A DNA stretch of 64,000 bases from Alphaproteobacteria bacterium (GTDB lineage: Bacteria > Pseudomonadota > Alphaproteobacteria > Rhodospirillales > Rhodospirillaceae), in assembly GCA_030835385.1 (NCBI GenBank), contig JAURPI010000016.1:369255-433254 (forward strand), written 5' to 3'. Shown here piece after piece: positions 37,522 through 45,704 of the stretch (position 1 is its first letter; each line of letters begins with the position of its first letter). The notes beneath the pieces were generated by a model, which saw only the letters and a list, made by a program, of their open reading frames with translations, was not told the origin of the DNA and searched no databases. Made by a program: the position numbers and the translations under genes.

Positions 37522-37968
37522 ATGTTTCTTAGTCGCACCGCAGTTTACTTAATCGTATTTGCTGCATTGAACGGATTGATCGCCGTGATTACGGGGTCTC
37601 TTGCGGCACACGGTATTGAGAACATGGCTCCGGTGGGTGAGCAAGCCGTAAGTTGGTTTTACGATGGCAGCGATTTCCAAATGAAAATGGCGTTCGGCAT
37701 CGTTTTTGTTGCGCTGTTGCATGACCGGGTTGCGGAAGGTCGTCCGCGCAAGCTTATGCTCACAACCGGTGTGCTGTTTGGTATCAGTATCTTTTATTTT
37801 TCGGGGGCGCTGTACTCTTTGTCCTTTAACGGTCCAGGTGTCACAGCACCATTTGGTGGATTGTCTGCGATGCTGGGCTTCATTTGTTTGGCGATCGGCG
37901 CCATTTATTCTGGTGCGAAGTCGCTAGAGCGTCAGGCTCCTAACGCGCATCCGGAGGCTGCAGAGTGA
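37522..37968 (+). CDS. DUF423 membrane protein
   Basis: 148 residues from the ATG at 37522, preceded by GGAGG. Four hydrophobic segments in the DUF423 arrangement: AALNGLIAVITGSLAAHGIE (the conserved small-residue plus AHG block), MAFGIVFVALLHDR, GVLFGISIFYFSGALYSLSF and PFGGLSAMLGFICLAIGAIY. Inner-membrane protein of unknown function (YgdD family). The TGA overlaps a GTG that could begin the downstream DUF1761 remnant, so the two were probably co-transcribed. Confidence 0.85.
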   Translation: MFLSRTAVYLIVFAALNGLIAVITGSLAAHGIENMAPVGEQAVSWFYDGSDFQMKMAFGIVFVALLHDRVAEGRPRKLMLTTGVLFGISIFYFSGALYSLSFNGPGVTAPFGGLSAMLGFICLAIGAIYSGAKSLERQAPNAHPEAAE

Positions 37969-37976
37969 TCGCTGCG

Positions 37977-38380
37977 ATGTTTGAAGGCGTGACATGGCTG
38001 GGCGTGGTGCTTGGCATGGTCGGCGCGATGGCCTGAGGTACGCTGTACTATTCTTTAGTTCTATTCATGAAAGCTTGGGTAACGGCCATGGGTAAAACAC
38101 CCGAAGAGCTTGGCAACCCAATGAAGGCGTTGATCAATGCAGCTCTCATGAACCTTATCGCGGCGCTCGGTATCAACATTGTAATGGTCATGCACGGTGT
38201 CACTACCATTGGCGGTGCAATTGGCAATGCCGTATTTTTGTGGGTGGTTTTTTTTGTCTCACCACTGAACTGCTCCACGACCTCTACAACGGCATGTCCG
38301 TAAGATTGTCGGTCATTAACGCGGGTAATACATTAGGCGCGTATATGGTGATGGGAGTTGTTATTCAGCTTCTGTGTTAG
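37977..38380 (+). pseudogene. DUF1761 membrane protein gene with a nonsense codon and a frameshift
   Basis: The frame starts at ATG 37977 (GTG 37965 also possible) and reads VTWLGVVLGMVGAMA, then TGA at 38034-38036, then GTLYYSLVLFMKAWVTAMGK and onward, which is the DUF1761 core. At the run of eight T (38248-38255) the signal moves to another frame and ends TTELLHDLYNGMSVRLSVIN and AGNTLGAYMVMGVV, the conserved family C terminus, at TAG 38378-38380. One extra T would restore a single frame. Intact, this is a four-helix inner-membrane protein of about 135 residues. Either a decayed gene or two consensus errors. Confidence 0.75.
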
Positions 38381-38513
38381 GACGGGATGATGTTGATGGC
38401 TGAGAAGCTGGGTCGTCCGGTGTCTCCGTTTCCATCCCGACTGATAGGATGTAGAGCAGAAACGCCATGACCATGAGCAAGGGCATGACGATGCGGATTA
38501 GACCCTGTGGCAT
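38361..38513 (-). CDS. Small single-span membrane protein
   Basis: 50 residues from ATG 38513, preceded by GGAGG at good spacing. One hydrophobic helix (LIRIVMPLLMVMAFLLYILS) followed by an acidic, Pro/Ser-rich tail (ETETPDDPASQPSTSSRPNT). It starts 20 bases after the enoyl-CoA hydratase stop on the same strand and may be the last gene of that run. Its 3' end overlaps the tail of the DUF1761 remnant. No family recognised. Confidence 0.55.
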   Translation of the reverse strand: MPQGLIRIVMPLLMVMAFLLYILSVGMETETPDDPASQPSTSSRPNTEAE

Positions 38514-38532
38514 TGAGCAGCCTCCGTGTCTT

Positions 38533-39318
38533 TTATAAGCTCCATTTGGGAGCTCGTTTCTCAACAAACGCTGCGATGCCTTCGGTGCAATCGTCTTCAA
38601 GCATATTCTGCGCCATAACGGCTGACGCATAAACGTAGCTGTCGGCCATCGGTTTCTCGATCTGTTCGTAGAATGCCTTTTTCCCGATGGACAGAATATG
38701 GGCCGACTTCGATGTGATCAGTTTGGCCAAGGCATTAGCCGTGTCGTCTAGATCACTGTCCGGCACTGCGGAATTAATCAAACCCATAGCCTCCGCTGCC
38801 GCCGCTGTTACCGGCTCTCCCGTCAACAACATCTCCATGGCTTTCTTGCGCGATATGGTGCGGCTGACTGCAACAGACGGCGTCGTGCAAAACAAGCCGA
38901 TGTTTACCCCGGGTGTGGCAAAGGTCGCGGACTTACCGGCTACCGCTAGATCGGCCGCCGCCACCAATTGACACCCCGCTGCCGTGGCAACGCCGTGGAC
39001 CTTAGCAATGACTGGCTGCGGGAGGCGTACCAAATGCATCATCATGTCTGAGCAGCGACTGAATAAGGTCTGCGTTGCTTTGGGATCGGGGTTGTCTTTG
39101 AGCTCTTTTAAGTCATGACCTGCACAAAAGGCAGGGCCGGCCCCGGCCAGAACCACGACTCGTATTGAAACATCTTCTGCGATTGCTTCGACGTGTTCTA
39201 GGAAGGCATCAATCATCGATAGCGATAACGCGTTGCGCGCTCTCGGACGATTAAGCGTCAGTGTGGAGACACCATTGTCATCGTGCCGGACGACCAGCGA
39301 TCCTGCGTCACCAACCAT
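38533..39318 (-). CDS. Enoyl-CoA hydratase/isomerase family protein
   Basis: 261 residues, crotonase fold. VSTLTLNRPRARNALSLSMI at the N terminus, then the first oxyanion-hole block GAGPAFCAGHDLKELKDNPD and the second HGVATAAGCQLVAAADLAVA. The usual hydratase Glu pair is not evident: the segment after the second block reads AGKSATFATPGVNIGLFCTT, similar to ECHDC3-like proteins of unsettled activity. C-terminal VEKRAPKW is typical. It acts on an acyl-CoA in the cytoplasm. It is located downstream of the VOC array on the same strand, 3 bases from the last VOC gene, so it belongs to that operon. Confidence 0.88.
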   Translation of the reverse strand: MVGDAGSLVVRHDDNGVSTLTLNRPRARNALSLSMIDAFLEHVEAIAEDVSIRVVVLAGAGPAFCAGHDLKELKDNPDPKATQTLFSRCSDMMMHLVRLPQPVIAKVHGVATAAGCQLVAAADLAVAGKSATFATPGVNIGLFCTTPSVAVSRTISRKKAMEMLLTGEPVTAAAAEAMGLINSAVPDSDLDDTANALAKLITSKSAHILSIGKKAFYEQIEKPMADSYVYASAVMAQNMLEDDCTEGIAAFVEKRAPKWSL

Positions 39319-39321
39319 AGA

Positions 39322-40326
39322 CTAAGATCGCTTATCTTCGATCAATTCAGTCAGCTCTCCAGCCGGCCCAACGAAGGTTGCCGACCGCTTGCCGCCATAT
39401 TCGATTATCGGAGTTGAGATAAAATCTATGCCCGTTGCGTCCAGGTCTTCGACATTAAAGGTGGTCATAGCGACGCCCGGCGGAAGTTGTCCTTCAGCGC
39501 TAGGGCGCGGCTCAGTGTCATCGGGGTACTCATCCAACTCAATATTGTTGCCTGGCTCTTTGAGTCGAATGAGACCCAAATTGTAAACCTGATCATCAGG
39601 ACGGCCCTGCATTTTCGAAATCAATCCGCCGGTTGACGTGAAGCGGAACCCGTCGTCGCCCATGTTAAATGCATCTTTGTAAAATGATTCCATGGCACCC
39701 AAATCAGGACCAGCGAGAACCATAATGAACGGCCGATCGACCGAGCCGCGAGGTAGGGGCAAGGTCGATTTCGAACGGTCGCCGGTCTCGCAAGTCAAAT
39801 AGAGGACTTCTTGCGCTGGGCCGGCGTATTGAACGGCCCGGATAGAAGATGTGCCCCCGAATAGATTTGCTGGACCGGCAAGGTGGGTAAACTCCGATGT
39901 CTTCAGACCCTTATGCAGAGCGTCAACATCATCAACGATGATTTCGATGGCGTTCCAGCCCCAAGTTGTCATGGCTTTGTATCCAGGAACGGGGTCAATC
40001 TCGACCGCACGTATATAGACGTCATCCTTTGCGGCTGACTGCATGACGATAAACGGACGGCCAGCCGTATTTGGTGTTCCCCAAGACGTTGCAATCTCCG
40101 CACTCACAGTTGATCGTTCCATCACGGTGTAATGCAGCCATGTGGTGTACCAGCGTTCAATGGCGTCGAGGTCTGGCGCACCGATAGTCGCCATCTTAAT
40201 TCGGCTGAGCAAAGGTTTGGACTCCTGGGCTAGTGGGGAATGAGGCAGAACAGTCGTTACGGCAGCTGCCCCGGTGAGGCTAAGAAAAGCCTTACGGCTC
40301 AAATCAATGCGGCTTGCGTCTGTCAT
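39322..40326 (-). CDS. Two-module VOC protein with Tat-like leader, array member 5
   Basis: 334 residues. The leader DLSRKAFLSLTGAAAVTT has the R-K variant of the Tat motif. Two VOC modules follow (about 40-185 and 195-330). The conserved array blocks are ATSWGTPNTAGRPFIVMQ, then IRAVEIDPVPGYKAMTTWGW and NAIEIIVDD, and at the end GKRSATFVGPAGELTELIED. A His in the first strand is replaced (MATIGAPDLD), so any metal site differs from classic glyoxalase I; the final Glu (ELIE) is in the usual ligand position. Reaction unknown. Most similar to the neighbours at 40329 and 43772. Confidence 0.82.
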   Translation of the reverse strand: MTDASRIDLSRKAFLSLTGAAAVTTVLPHSPLAQESKPLLSRIKMATIGAPDLDAIERWYTTWLHYTVMERSTVSAEIATSWGTPNTAGRPFIVMQSAAKDDVYIRAVEIDPVPGYKAMTTWGWNAIEIIVDDVDALHKGLKTSEFTHLAGPANLFGGTSSIRAVQYAGPAQEVLYLTCETGDRSKSTLPLPRGSVDRPFIMVLAGPDLGAMESFYKDAFNMGDDGFRFTSTGGLISKMQGRPDDQVYNLGLIRLKEPGNNIELDEYPDDTEPRPSAEGQLPPGVAMTTFNVEDLDATGIDFISTPIIEYGGKRSATFVGPAGELTELIEDKRS

Positions 40327-40328
40327 AC

Positions 40329-41303
40329 CTAGCGGTCCGCTTCGATCAGCTCGACCAATTCACCGGCTGGTCCTTTGAATACAGCAGAACGCATGCCGCC
40401 ATATTCGGTGATTGGCTCGGCAACAAAATCGGCATCGACGGCATCTAAATTATCGACATTGAAAGAGACCATGGCGCAGGCCTGGGGCAGCATGCCATCG
40501 GTTGCTGGGCGCGGTGCGCTGCCGTCCGTGTATTCGTCAAAGTGGATCGCATTGCCCCGCTCACGTAACGTGATGAAGCCGAGCCGGAACATGGCTCCGT
40601 CCTCTAACTCTTGCGCCTCGGCCACTAATTTGTTCGATGTTGGCATAACAAATCCTTGCCCTAATCCAAACGCAGCGCGGTAGATCGGCATGGTTTCATC
40701 CAGGTCTTTGCTGGCGAGAATGACAATATTAGTGCGACCAACATCTTCGCCCGGCAACGGCAGATTCGATTTCTCCCGGTCACCGGTCTCGCTATTGAAG
40801 TACAGAACCTCGCCAGCAGGACCGATGTATTGAGCAGCCCGAATCGTGGAGCCGCCGCCTAAGTTTGCCGGTCCGCCAATGTGCTCGAACGGTGATCCCT
40901 CCATCAACCGCCTGTGCAAATCATCCGGGTCATTGACGATTATCTCAAAAGCATTCCAGCCCAACGTTGTCATCGCTTTGTATCCGGGGAGCGCGTCTGT
41001 CTCAACAGCGCGAATCATCACGTCTTCGCCGGTCATTGGGCGCATCAACACAAAGGGCCGACCGGCCATCTTCGGTGTGCCCCAAGAGTTCGCCATTCTC
41101 TGGCTGACCGTGGAGCGCTCCACAACGGTGTGCCCCAACCATTTTGTATAGGCCTGTTCCACAGCGTCCAGGTCGGGTGCGCCGAGGGTCGCATATTTAA
41201 TTCTGCTCATGATGGTCGCGGGTGCTTGTGCATTGACCGTGCCTGGTCGAACCATAGCGGCAGCACCGATGAGAGAAAGGAATTGTTTGCGAGAGAGGGT
41301 CAT
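40329..41303 (-). CDS. Two-module VOC protein with Tat-like leader, array member 4
   Basis: 324 residues. Leader LSRKQFLSLIGAAAMVRPG, again R-K, with a likely cleavage after VNAQA. Array blocks: ANSWGTPKMAGRPFVLMRP, IRAVETDALPGYKAMTTLGW, NAFEIIVND, and GPAGELVELIEADR at the C terminus. The second module contains NIVILASKDLDETMPIYRAA, a standard VOC opening. Two bases separate it from the next gene, consistent with one transcript. A periplasmic location is inferred from the leader. Confidence 0.82.
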   Translation of the reverse strand: MTLSRKQFLSLIGAAAMVRPGTVNAQAPATIMSRIKYATLGAPDLDAVEQAYTKWLGHTVVERSTVSQRMANSWGTPKMAGRPFVLMRPMTGEDVMIRAVETDALPGYKAMTTLGWNAFEIIVNDPDDLHRRLMEGSPFEHIGGPANLGGGSTIRAAQYIGPAGEVLYFNSETGDREKSNLPLPGEDVGRTNIVILASKDLDETMPIYRAAFGLGQGFVMPTSNKLVAEAQELEDGAMFRLGFITLRERGNAIHFDEYTDGSAPRPATDGMLPQACAMVSFNVDNLDAVDADFVAEPITEYGGMRSAVFKGPAGELVELIEADR

Positions 41304-41357
41304 GAAAGCGGCCTCATGTGTTTCAATTGTGTGAAGCGATAACTTTATACGGTGACT

Positions 41358-41825
41358 CTAGTCGTTGGCCACTATGGCACGAACGTTGACTTCCATTTTG
41401 AGCTCGGGAATAGCCAACGCGCTAACCCCAATCACCATAGAGACAGGTTTGTGTCCGGCGGGAAAGAAATCGCGGACATCTTGGTACGCTGGGTTGGGGT
41501 CTATGTTTGCCAGATCAACAATGAAGATCTCGATCTCGACCACATCTTCCCGCGTTGCACCAGCGGCTTTTAAAGCCAGGTCGACGTTCTCCCAGGTAAG
41601 CTTTGACTGCTCGGCTAGGGTTTCCGGGATGTAGTCATCAGCCGTCAAACCGGCCTTGCCGCCGAGCAACACCATTTTGCCGGTGCCTTCTATGGTGACG
41701 ACTTGGGAGTATCCGACAGGCTGGCCCAGGCCTTCTGGATTCCAGCGTTTAATCTCAACGTCAGCCATTGCAACGGGCACCATGGCAATGACGGCGAATA
41801 GAGGTGTCAGTATTTTAATCATCAT
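41358..41825 (-). CDS. Exported RidA-family protein lacking the usual catalytic Arg
   Basis: 155 residues; ATG at 41825 with GGGAG. A Sec signal peptide (LTPLFAVIAMVPVAMA) is unusual, since RidA proteins are mostly cytosolic. The RidA fold is clear: VVTIEGTGKMVLLGGKAGLT, EQSKLTWENVDLALKAAGAT, VVEIEIFIVDLANIDPNPAY. Canonical RidA has Arg in a P-x-R-S segment; here the matching part reads HKPVSMVIGVSALA, with Val in place of Arg. Imine/enamine hydrolysis of the classic type is therefore doubtful, and ligand binding or another reaction is possible. It interrupts the VOC array between members 3 and 4. Confidence 0.82.
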   Translation of the reverse strand: MMIKILTPLFAVIAMVPVAMADVEIKRWNPEGLGQPVGYSQVVTIEGTGKMVLLGGKAGLTADDYIPETLAEQSKLTWENVDLALKAAGATREDVVEIEIFIVDLANIDPNPAYQDVRDFFPAGHKPVSMVIGVSALAIPELKMEVNVRAIVAND

Positions 41826-41846
41826 GCGTCTCCCTTCAGTTTTGCG

Positions 41847-42842
41847 TTACGCGTCCTCAATGATCTCGACCCATTCACCAGCTGGTCCAACGAAGGTTGC
41901 GGCACGGCCGCCGCCATACAACACTGCGGGCGGCGCTGCGTAGGACACTTCAATGGCGTCAAAGTCGTCCGTGGTCATGCTGATCATAGAAACACCGGGC
42001 GGCAGTTGCCCGGCCGCACGTGGGCGCGGGCCGGACAGGCCGATAGGATAGGCGTCAAACTCAAGCGAACTGCCTGGCCGACGGCCGCGCGCTCCACCCA
42101 TTTCGATAGCTTGATCTCTGGAATATCCAAGTGCATCGGCAACCATACGTACCTTGAATTCTTGAATCTTACCCAGGCTCATGCCCAGGGTTCGCTTATA
42201 GAAGTTCCGGCTCGCCCGAATGTTCGGCGTGCCGATGACCGCATTGAAAATGCGATCAACCAGCGACTTTGGTGTGATGAGATCAAACTCGTTTTCACCG
42301 GTCATATCGCTGGCATAATAAAATAGCTCTTCACCAGGGCCTTTGACCTGCATGGCATGGACGCTCGCATAGGCTTCACTCAAGGGGCGAGGCTCCCCGA
42401 TGACATCAAAGCCGGCGGATAAAACCCGTTCATTGACGTTGTAGATGTCTTCCGAAATCATTTCGATGGCGTTAAGGCCCCAGGTCGCCATGGCGCGATA
42501 ACCGGGTACGGGGTCAACTTCGACTATGCGAATGCGGAAGGTCTCATCTCCGCTCTCACACCGCATCATAACCCACGGCCGGCCGGCCATCGCCGGTGCT
42601 CCCCAGGAAGTTGCAACGCCTTCACTGACCGTGCCTTTGTTGACCTCGTAGAGTCTAATGCCTTTTTCATACATGATTTGAGCATCAGAGACGTTGGGCA
42701 CACCTATAGTGGCGATGGCATGGCCAACTATAAGATTCTTGCGTTCGCCTTTTTGCGCTTGTGCAGAAGAAGCTGTCACAGCGGTAGCCGCTCCTACGCC
42801 GGTAATGACGCTCCGTCTTGAGAGATCGGAGTCCTTTGACAT
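41847..42842 (-). CDS. Two-module VOC protein with Tat leader, array member 3
   Basis: 331 residues. The leader DLSRRSVITGVGAATAVTAS has a full twin Arg and ends in SSAQAQ. Array blocks: ATSWGAPAMAGRPWVMMRC, IRIVEVDPVPGYRAMATWGL, NAIEMISED. It is the most divergent member in the first strand (HAIATIGVPNVSDAQIMYEK), which retains a His. The second module has NAVIGTPNIRASRNFYKRTL, and the C terminus ends GPAGEWVEIIEDA. Its ATG overlaps the stop of member 2 by one base (TAATG), so expression is coupled. Confidence 0.82.
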   Translation of the reverse strand: MSKDSDLSRRSVITGVGAATAVTASSAQAQKGERKNLIVGHAIATIGVPNVSDAQIMYEKGIRLYEVNKGTVSEGVATSWGAPAMAGRPWVMMRCESGDETFRIRIVEVDPVPGYRAMATWGLNAIEMISEDIYNVNERVLSAGFDVIGEPRPLSEAYASVHAMQVKGPGEELFYYASDMTGENEFDLITPKSLVDRIFNAVIGTPNIRASRNFYKRTLGMSLGKIQEFKVRMVADALGYSRDQAIEMGGARGRRPGSSLEFDAYPIGLSGPRPRAAGQLPPGVSMISMTTDDFDAIEVSYAAPPAVLYGGGRAATFVGPAGEWVEIIEDA

Positions 42843-43756
42843 TATGGGTCTTCGACCAACTCGATGAGTTCGCCGACAGGACCTCGTGCTGTTCTACAGC
42901 GCCCGCCTCCATAGGCCATCGAGGGATCACTGACAGCGTCACCCACATAGTCCAGGTCTAGAGCATCGATGCTGTCGACGGAGATAGAGACCGTCGAGCA
43001 CCCGGGTGGTAACTGCCCGTCAGTGCAGGGACGTGCCCCAAAACTGTCAGCATATCCATCGTATTCTATAAAGTTGCCGGTTTCTGCCAGGGCCATGAAA
43101 CCCATATCGAAGATGTGGTCGTCGGGCAGACCTTGCGCGTTAGCGACAACACCAATGGACGTTTGCATGTCGTCCTCGCGTTTCATCGCAAATGTCTCGC
43201 TGTAGTACTTCTGAGTTGCTTCAACCCCATTGCCCGCCAGGATGACGATAAAGGGGCGGCCAACAAATGCACCCGGTGGCGGCAGAAGCGTGTCGGACGC
43301 GCGAACTCTGTCACATGTCAGGTACAAAACATCTCCAGCCGGACCCTCAACTTGCATGGCGTGAATGAAGTCTAAGTCACCGCCTAGGCTGGCGGGCTCG
43401 CCGATAATTTTAAATGGACTTTTGAGTAGCATTTCGTTGAGCTCGTAAACATCATCGATGATGATTTCGAACGCGTTCCAACCCAGTGTATTCATCGGCT
43501 TGTAGCCGGGCACGGGGTCGATTTCACATACGCGAAGGAAAACCGCATCACCGCTTTCTGGTTGGAGCAAAATGGAAGGACGGCCTGCCATCGCCGGTGT
43601 GCCCCAAGATGTAGCAAGGTCGGCACTGATGGTGCTGCGTTCGCAGACACTGTATCCCAACCACTCCGTATACAAACTTTCAACTAGCCCGATGTCCGGT
43701 GCTGCAACCGTGTTAATTTTTAGACGTTTGAGTAACGGGGTGGGCGCATCTGTCAT
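42842..43756 (-). CDS. Two-module VOC protein without export leader, array member 2
   Basis: 304 residues. It starts directly at the first VOC strand (LLKRLKINTVAAPDIGLVES) and has no Tat or Sec leader, so it should stay in the cytoplasm while its paralogs are exported. Array blocks: ATSWGTPAMAGRPSILLQPE, LRVCEIDPVPGYKPMNTLGW, NAFEIIIDD. The C terminus has CRTARGPVGELIELVEDP. If all members bind the same ligand, this copy would act after uptake (inference). Confidence 0.82.
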   Translation of the reverse strand: MTDAPTPLLKRLKINTVAAPDIGLVESLYTEWLGYSVCERSTISADLATSWGTPAMAGRPSILLQPESGDAVFLRVCEIDPVPGYKPMNTLGWNAFEIIIDDVYELNEMLLKSPFKIIGEPASLGGDLDFIHAMQVEGPAGDVLYLTCDRVRASDTLLPPPGAFVGRPFIVILAGNGVEATQKYYSETFAMKREDDMQTSIGVVANAQGLPDDHIFDMGFMALAETGNFIEYDGYADSFGARPCTDGQLPPGCSTVSISVDSIDALDLDYVGDAVSDPSMAYGGGRCRTARGPVGELIELVEDP

Positions 43757-43771
43757 GGAACGTCCTATCAG

Positions 43772-44773
43772 TTAAGTGTGCTCTTCTATCAATTCGAGCA
43801 ATTCGCCAGCGGGACCAATTGCCACAGCCGACCGGCTTCCGTAAGCAGCCATCGGATCCGTAATCGTCTCGATATCGAGATCATCAAGATTGGGTACGGT
43901 CACACTGGTCATGGCGATGCCCGGCGGAAGCTCTCCTTCGCCGCGTGGGCGTGGTCCGGTGTGCGCACCATAGCCGTCTAACTCAAGAATATTGCCGTGG
44001 TCGGACATCCCGACGATGGTCAACGGCCGTTCACTACCGGATGGCAGGCCTTGAGCTTTATTGATGAGGTCGATCGGCGAATTGTTGATTGGGCCACGGG
44101 CCATGTCGAAGGTGTCAGCGTACCAATCCTGCAAGGCATTAATATCAGGCCCCGCGACAACCATAATAAAGATGCGACCAACAAAAGCGCCCGGTCGCGG
44201 CAGTAGAGAGTTGGTCCGGTCACCTGTTTCCGCTGTCAGGTACAACACGTCTTCAGCAGGGCCTTGAAACTGCGTGGCACGAATAGATGGATAGTTCTTG
44301 AGGCCTGCCGGCTTGCCGAGGAGCGTAAACGGTGAGTCTTTTAGTTTATCGTAGAGAGCATCCGGATCATCGACAATGAGTTCGATGGCATTCCAGCCCC
44401 AGGTGGTCATCGCCTTGTAGTCAGGCACGGGGTCAATCTCGACAGCACGAATATATACATCCGTGCCGCTCTCGGGCTGCATCATAATGTAACGACGGCC
44501 CGCTGATTTCGGCGCCCCCCAAGACACGGCCAAAGCCTCCTCAACGTTACCCCGTTCTACAACCACGTAACCAAGCCAATCCTTGTATAGCGGCTCAATC
44601 TCGTCGAGGTTTGGCACGGCAATTGTTGCCATCTTGATACGTTTTAGTTTTGGCACTGGTGTGGTCACAGGCGAGTCCTCAGAGCATGAAGCGGTTGATG
44701 TCACGACAGCGGCAGCGGCTCCTGCAGTGCCGAGTGCGGACCTCCGAGAAACGCCAGAAGTGCTGTCTGCCAT
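43772..44773 (-). CDS. Two-module VOC protein with Tat leader and possible lipobox, array member 1
   Basis: 333 residues. Leader GVSRRSALGTAGAAAAVVTS then TASC-S: a twin-Arg signal followed by a Cys in a lipobox-like setting, so a Tat-exported lipoprotein is possible. Array blocks: AVSWGAPKSAGRRYIMMQPE, IRAVEIDPVPDYKAMTTWGW, NAIELIVDD. Second module IFIMVVAGPDINALQDWYAD; C terminus IGPAGELLELIEEHT. First VOC gene transcribed after the two deacetylase-like genes (4 bases from the preceding stop). Confidence 0.82.
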   Translation of the reverse strand: MADSTSGVSRRSALGTAGAAAAVVTSTASCSEDSPVTTPVPKLKRIKMATIAVPNLDEIEPLYKDWLGYVVVERGNVEEALAVSWGAPKSAGRRYIMMQPESGTDVYIRAVEIDPVPDYKAMTTWGWNAIELIVDDPDALYDKLKDSPFTLLGKPAGLKNYPSIRATQFQGPAEDVLYLTAETGDRTNSLLPRPGAFVGRIFIMVVAGPDINALQDWYADTFDMARGPINNSPIDLINKAQGLPSGSERPLTIVGMSDHGNILELDGYGAHTGPRPRGEGELPPGIAMTSVTVPNLDDLDIETITDPMAAYGSRSAVAIGPAGELLELIEEHT

Positions 44774-44777
44774 AGTC

Positions 44778-45701
44778 TTATGCCTGTTCTTTGAATGCGC
44801 TTAGGATTTCAGCACCGTTAGCGGACCACACGCCGTCCTGCGTCATGATCCAACCTAATATTTGATCCAAATATTTGATCCGGTAATGCTGACCCATGAT
44901 GTAAGGCGTGAGGATAATCGACAGCACGCGCCCGCCGTATTGATCAGTTTCACCATTCAGCACGGTAAACGCATCTTCGACTTGTTCGCAGAACTCTTCT
45001 TCGTTGTGTTTTTTATCCATGATGATGGTTCGATCCCAAACTTCGTCACCATGAGGCATCGCCCATATATTTCCGGCGGCTTCGTTCATCTGGTAGGGCA
45101 TGTCGTCGTTGCCCCAGTCGCAGCTGTAGTCAACACCGTTAGCGGTCAGGTGCTTACCGGTGTTCCAGCTTTCCGATTTACCCGGAGACCACCAGCCCGT
45201 GACCGCCTGGCCAGACGTTTTGCGCAGTACATCTAAACTCTCTTTGATCAGCGCTTTCTCTTCCGCATCGTCCATGCCGCCGTGATGGACTTTGCCCATA
45301 TCAACGCCGTGGCCAATAATTTCATCACCTCGCGCATTGATCTTATCGATCAAATACGGATACCGCTCAGCCACTTTTGAGTTTACGGCCGCTGACGCTT
45401 TGATCCCGTGTTTGTCCAATACTTTCCAGATGCGCTGAATACCAACCCGGTTTCCGTAATCCCGTGTCGTGTAGTGACGCAGGTCAGGGTAGGGCGTGAC
45501 CATGCCGCCCGGCACCTTGAACGGTTTCGACGGTTGATCGAGGGGGAAATACTCCAAAGAGTAGCTGACCCAAATTGCCATCTTGGCGCCGTTAGGCCAG
45601 GCGACAGGTTTGCGTCGATCCAGCATGGAGAAGTCATACAGGTCGTGATCCATGCCTTGACGGCGATTGGGGTATTCCAAGTAGGATTTATCAAGGGTCA
45701 T
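44778..45701 (-). CDS. PuuE-like polysaccharide-deacetylase-fold hydrolase
   Basis: 307 residues, NodB-fold (CE4) without signal peptide. NGAKMAIWVSYSLEYFPLDQ at the N terminus holds the first motif, with Ser/Glu changes from the usual DDG. GDEIIGHGVDMGKVHHGGMD carries the conserved H-G-x(n)-H metal pair; VTGWWSPGKSES is the R/P-rich motif 3, with Trp instead of Arg. Lack of a leader and the overall pattern match PuuE allantoinase and related cyclic-imide hydrolases rather than wall deacetylases. It could open a cyclic amide in the cytoplasm (inference). Paralog of the next gene. Confidence 0.8.
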   Translation of the reverse strand: MTLDKSYLEYPNRRQGMDHDLYDFSMLDRRKPVAWPNGAKMAIWVSYSLEYFPLDQPSKPFKVPGGMVTPYPDLRHYTTRDYGNRVGIQRIWKVLDKHGIKASAAVNSKVAERYPYLIDKINARGDEIIGHGVDMGKVHHGGMDDAEEKALIKESLDVLRKTSGQAVTGWWSPGKSESWNTGKHLTANGVDYSCDWGNDDMPYQMNEAAGNIWAMPHGDEVWDRTIIMDKKHNEEEFCEQVEDAFTVLNGETDQYGGRVLSIILTPYIMGQHYRIKYLDQILGWIMTQDGVWSANGAEILSAFKEQA

Positions 45702-45704
45702 GGC

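Noticed and set aside
38034..38036. TGA in the DUF1761 gene as selenocysteine
   Set aside because: No selenocysteine-insertion hairpin was recognised and the same gene has an independent frameshift, so simple damage is the better view.
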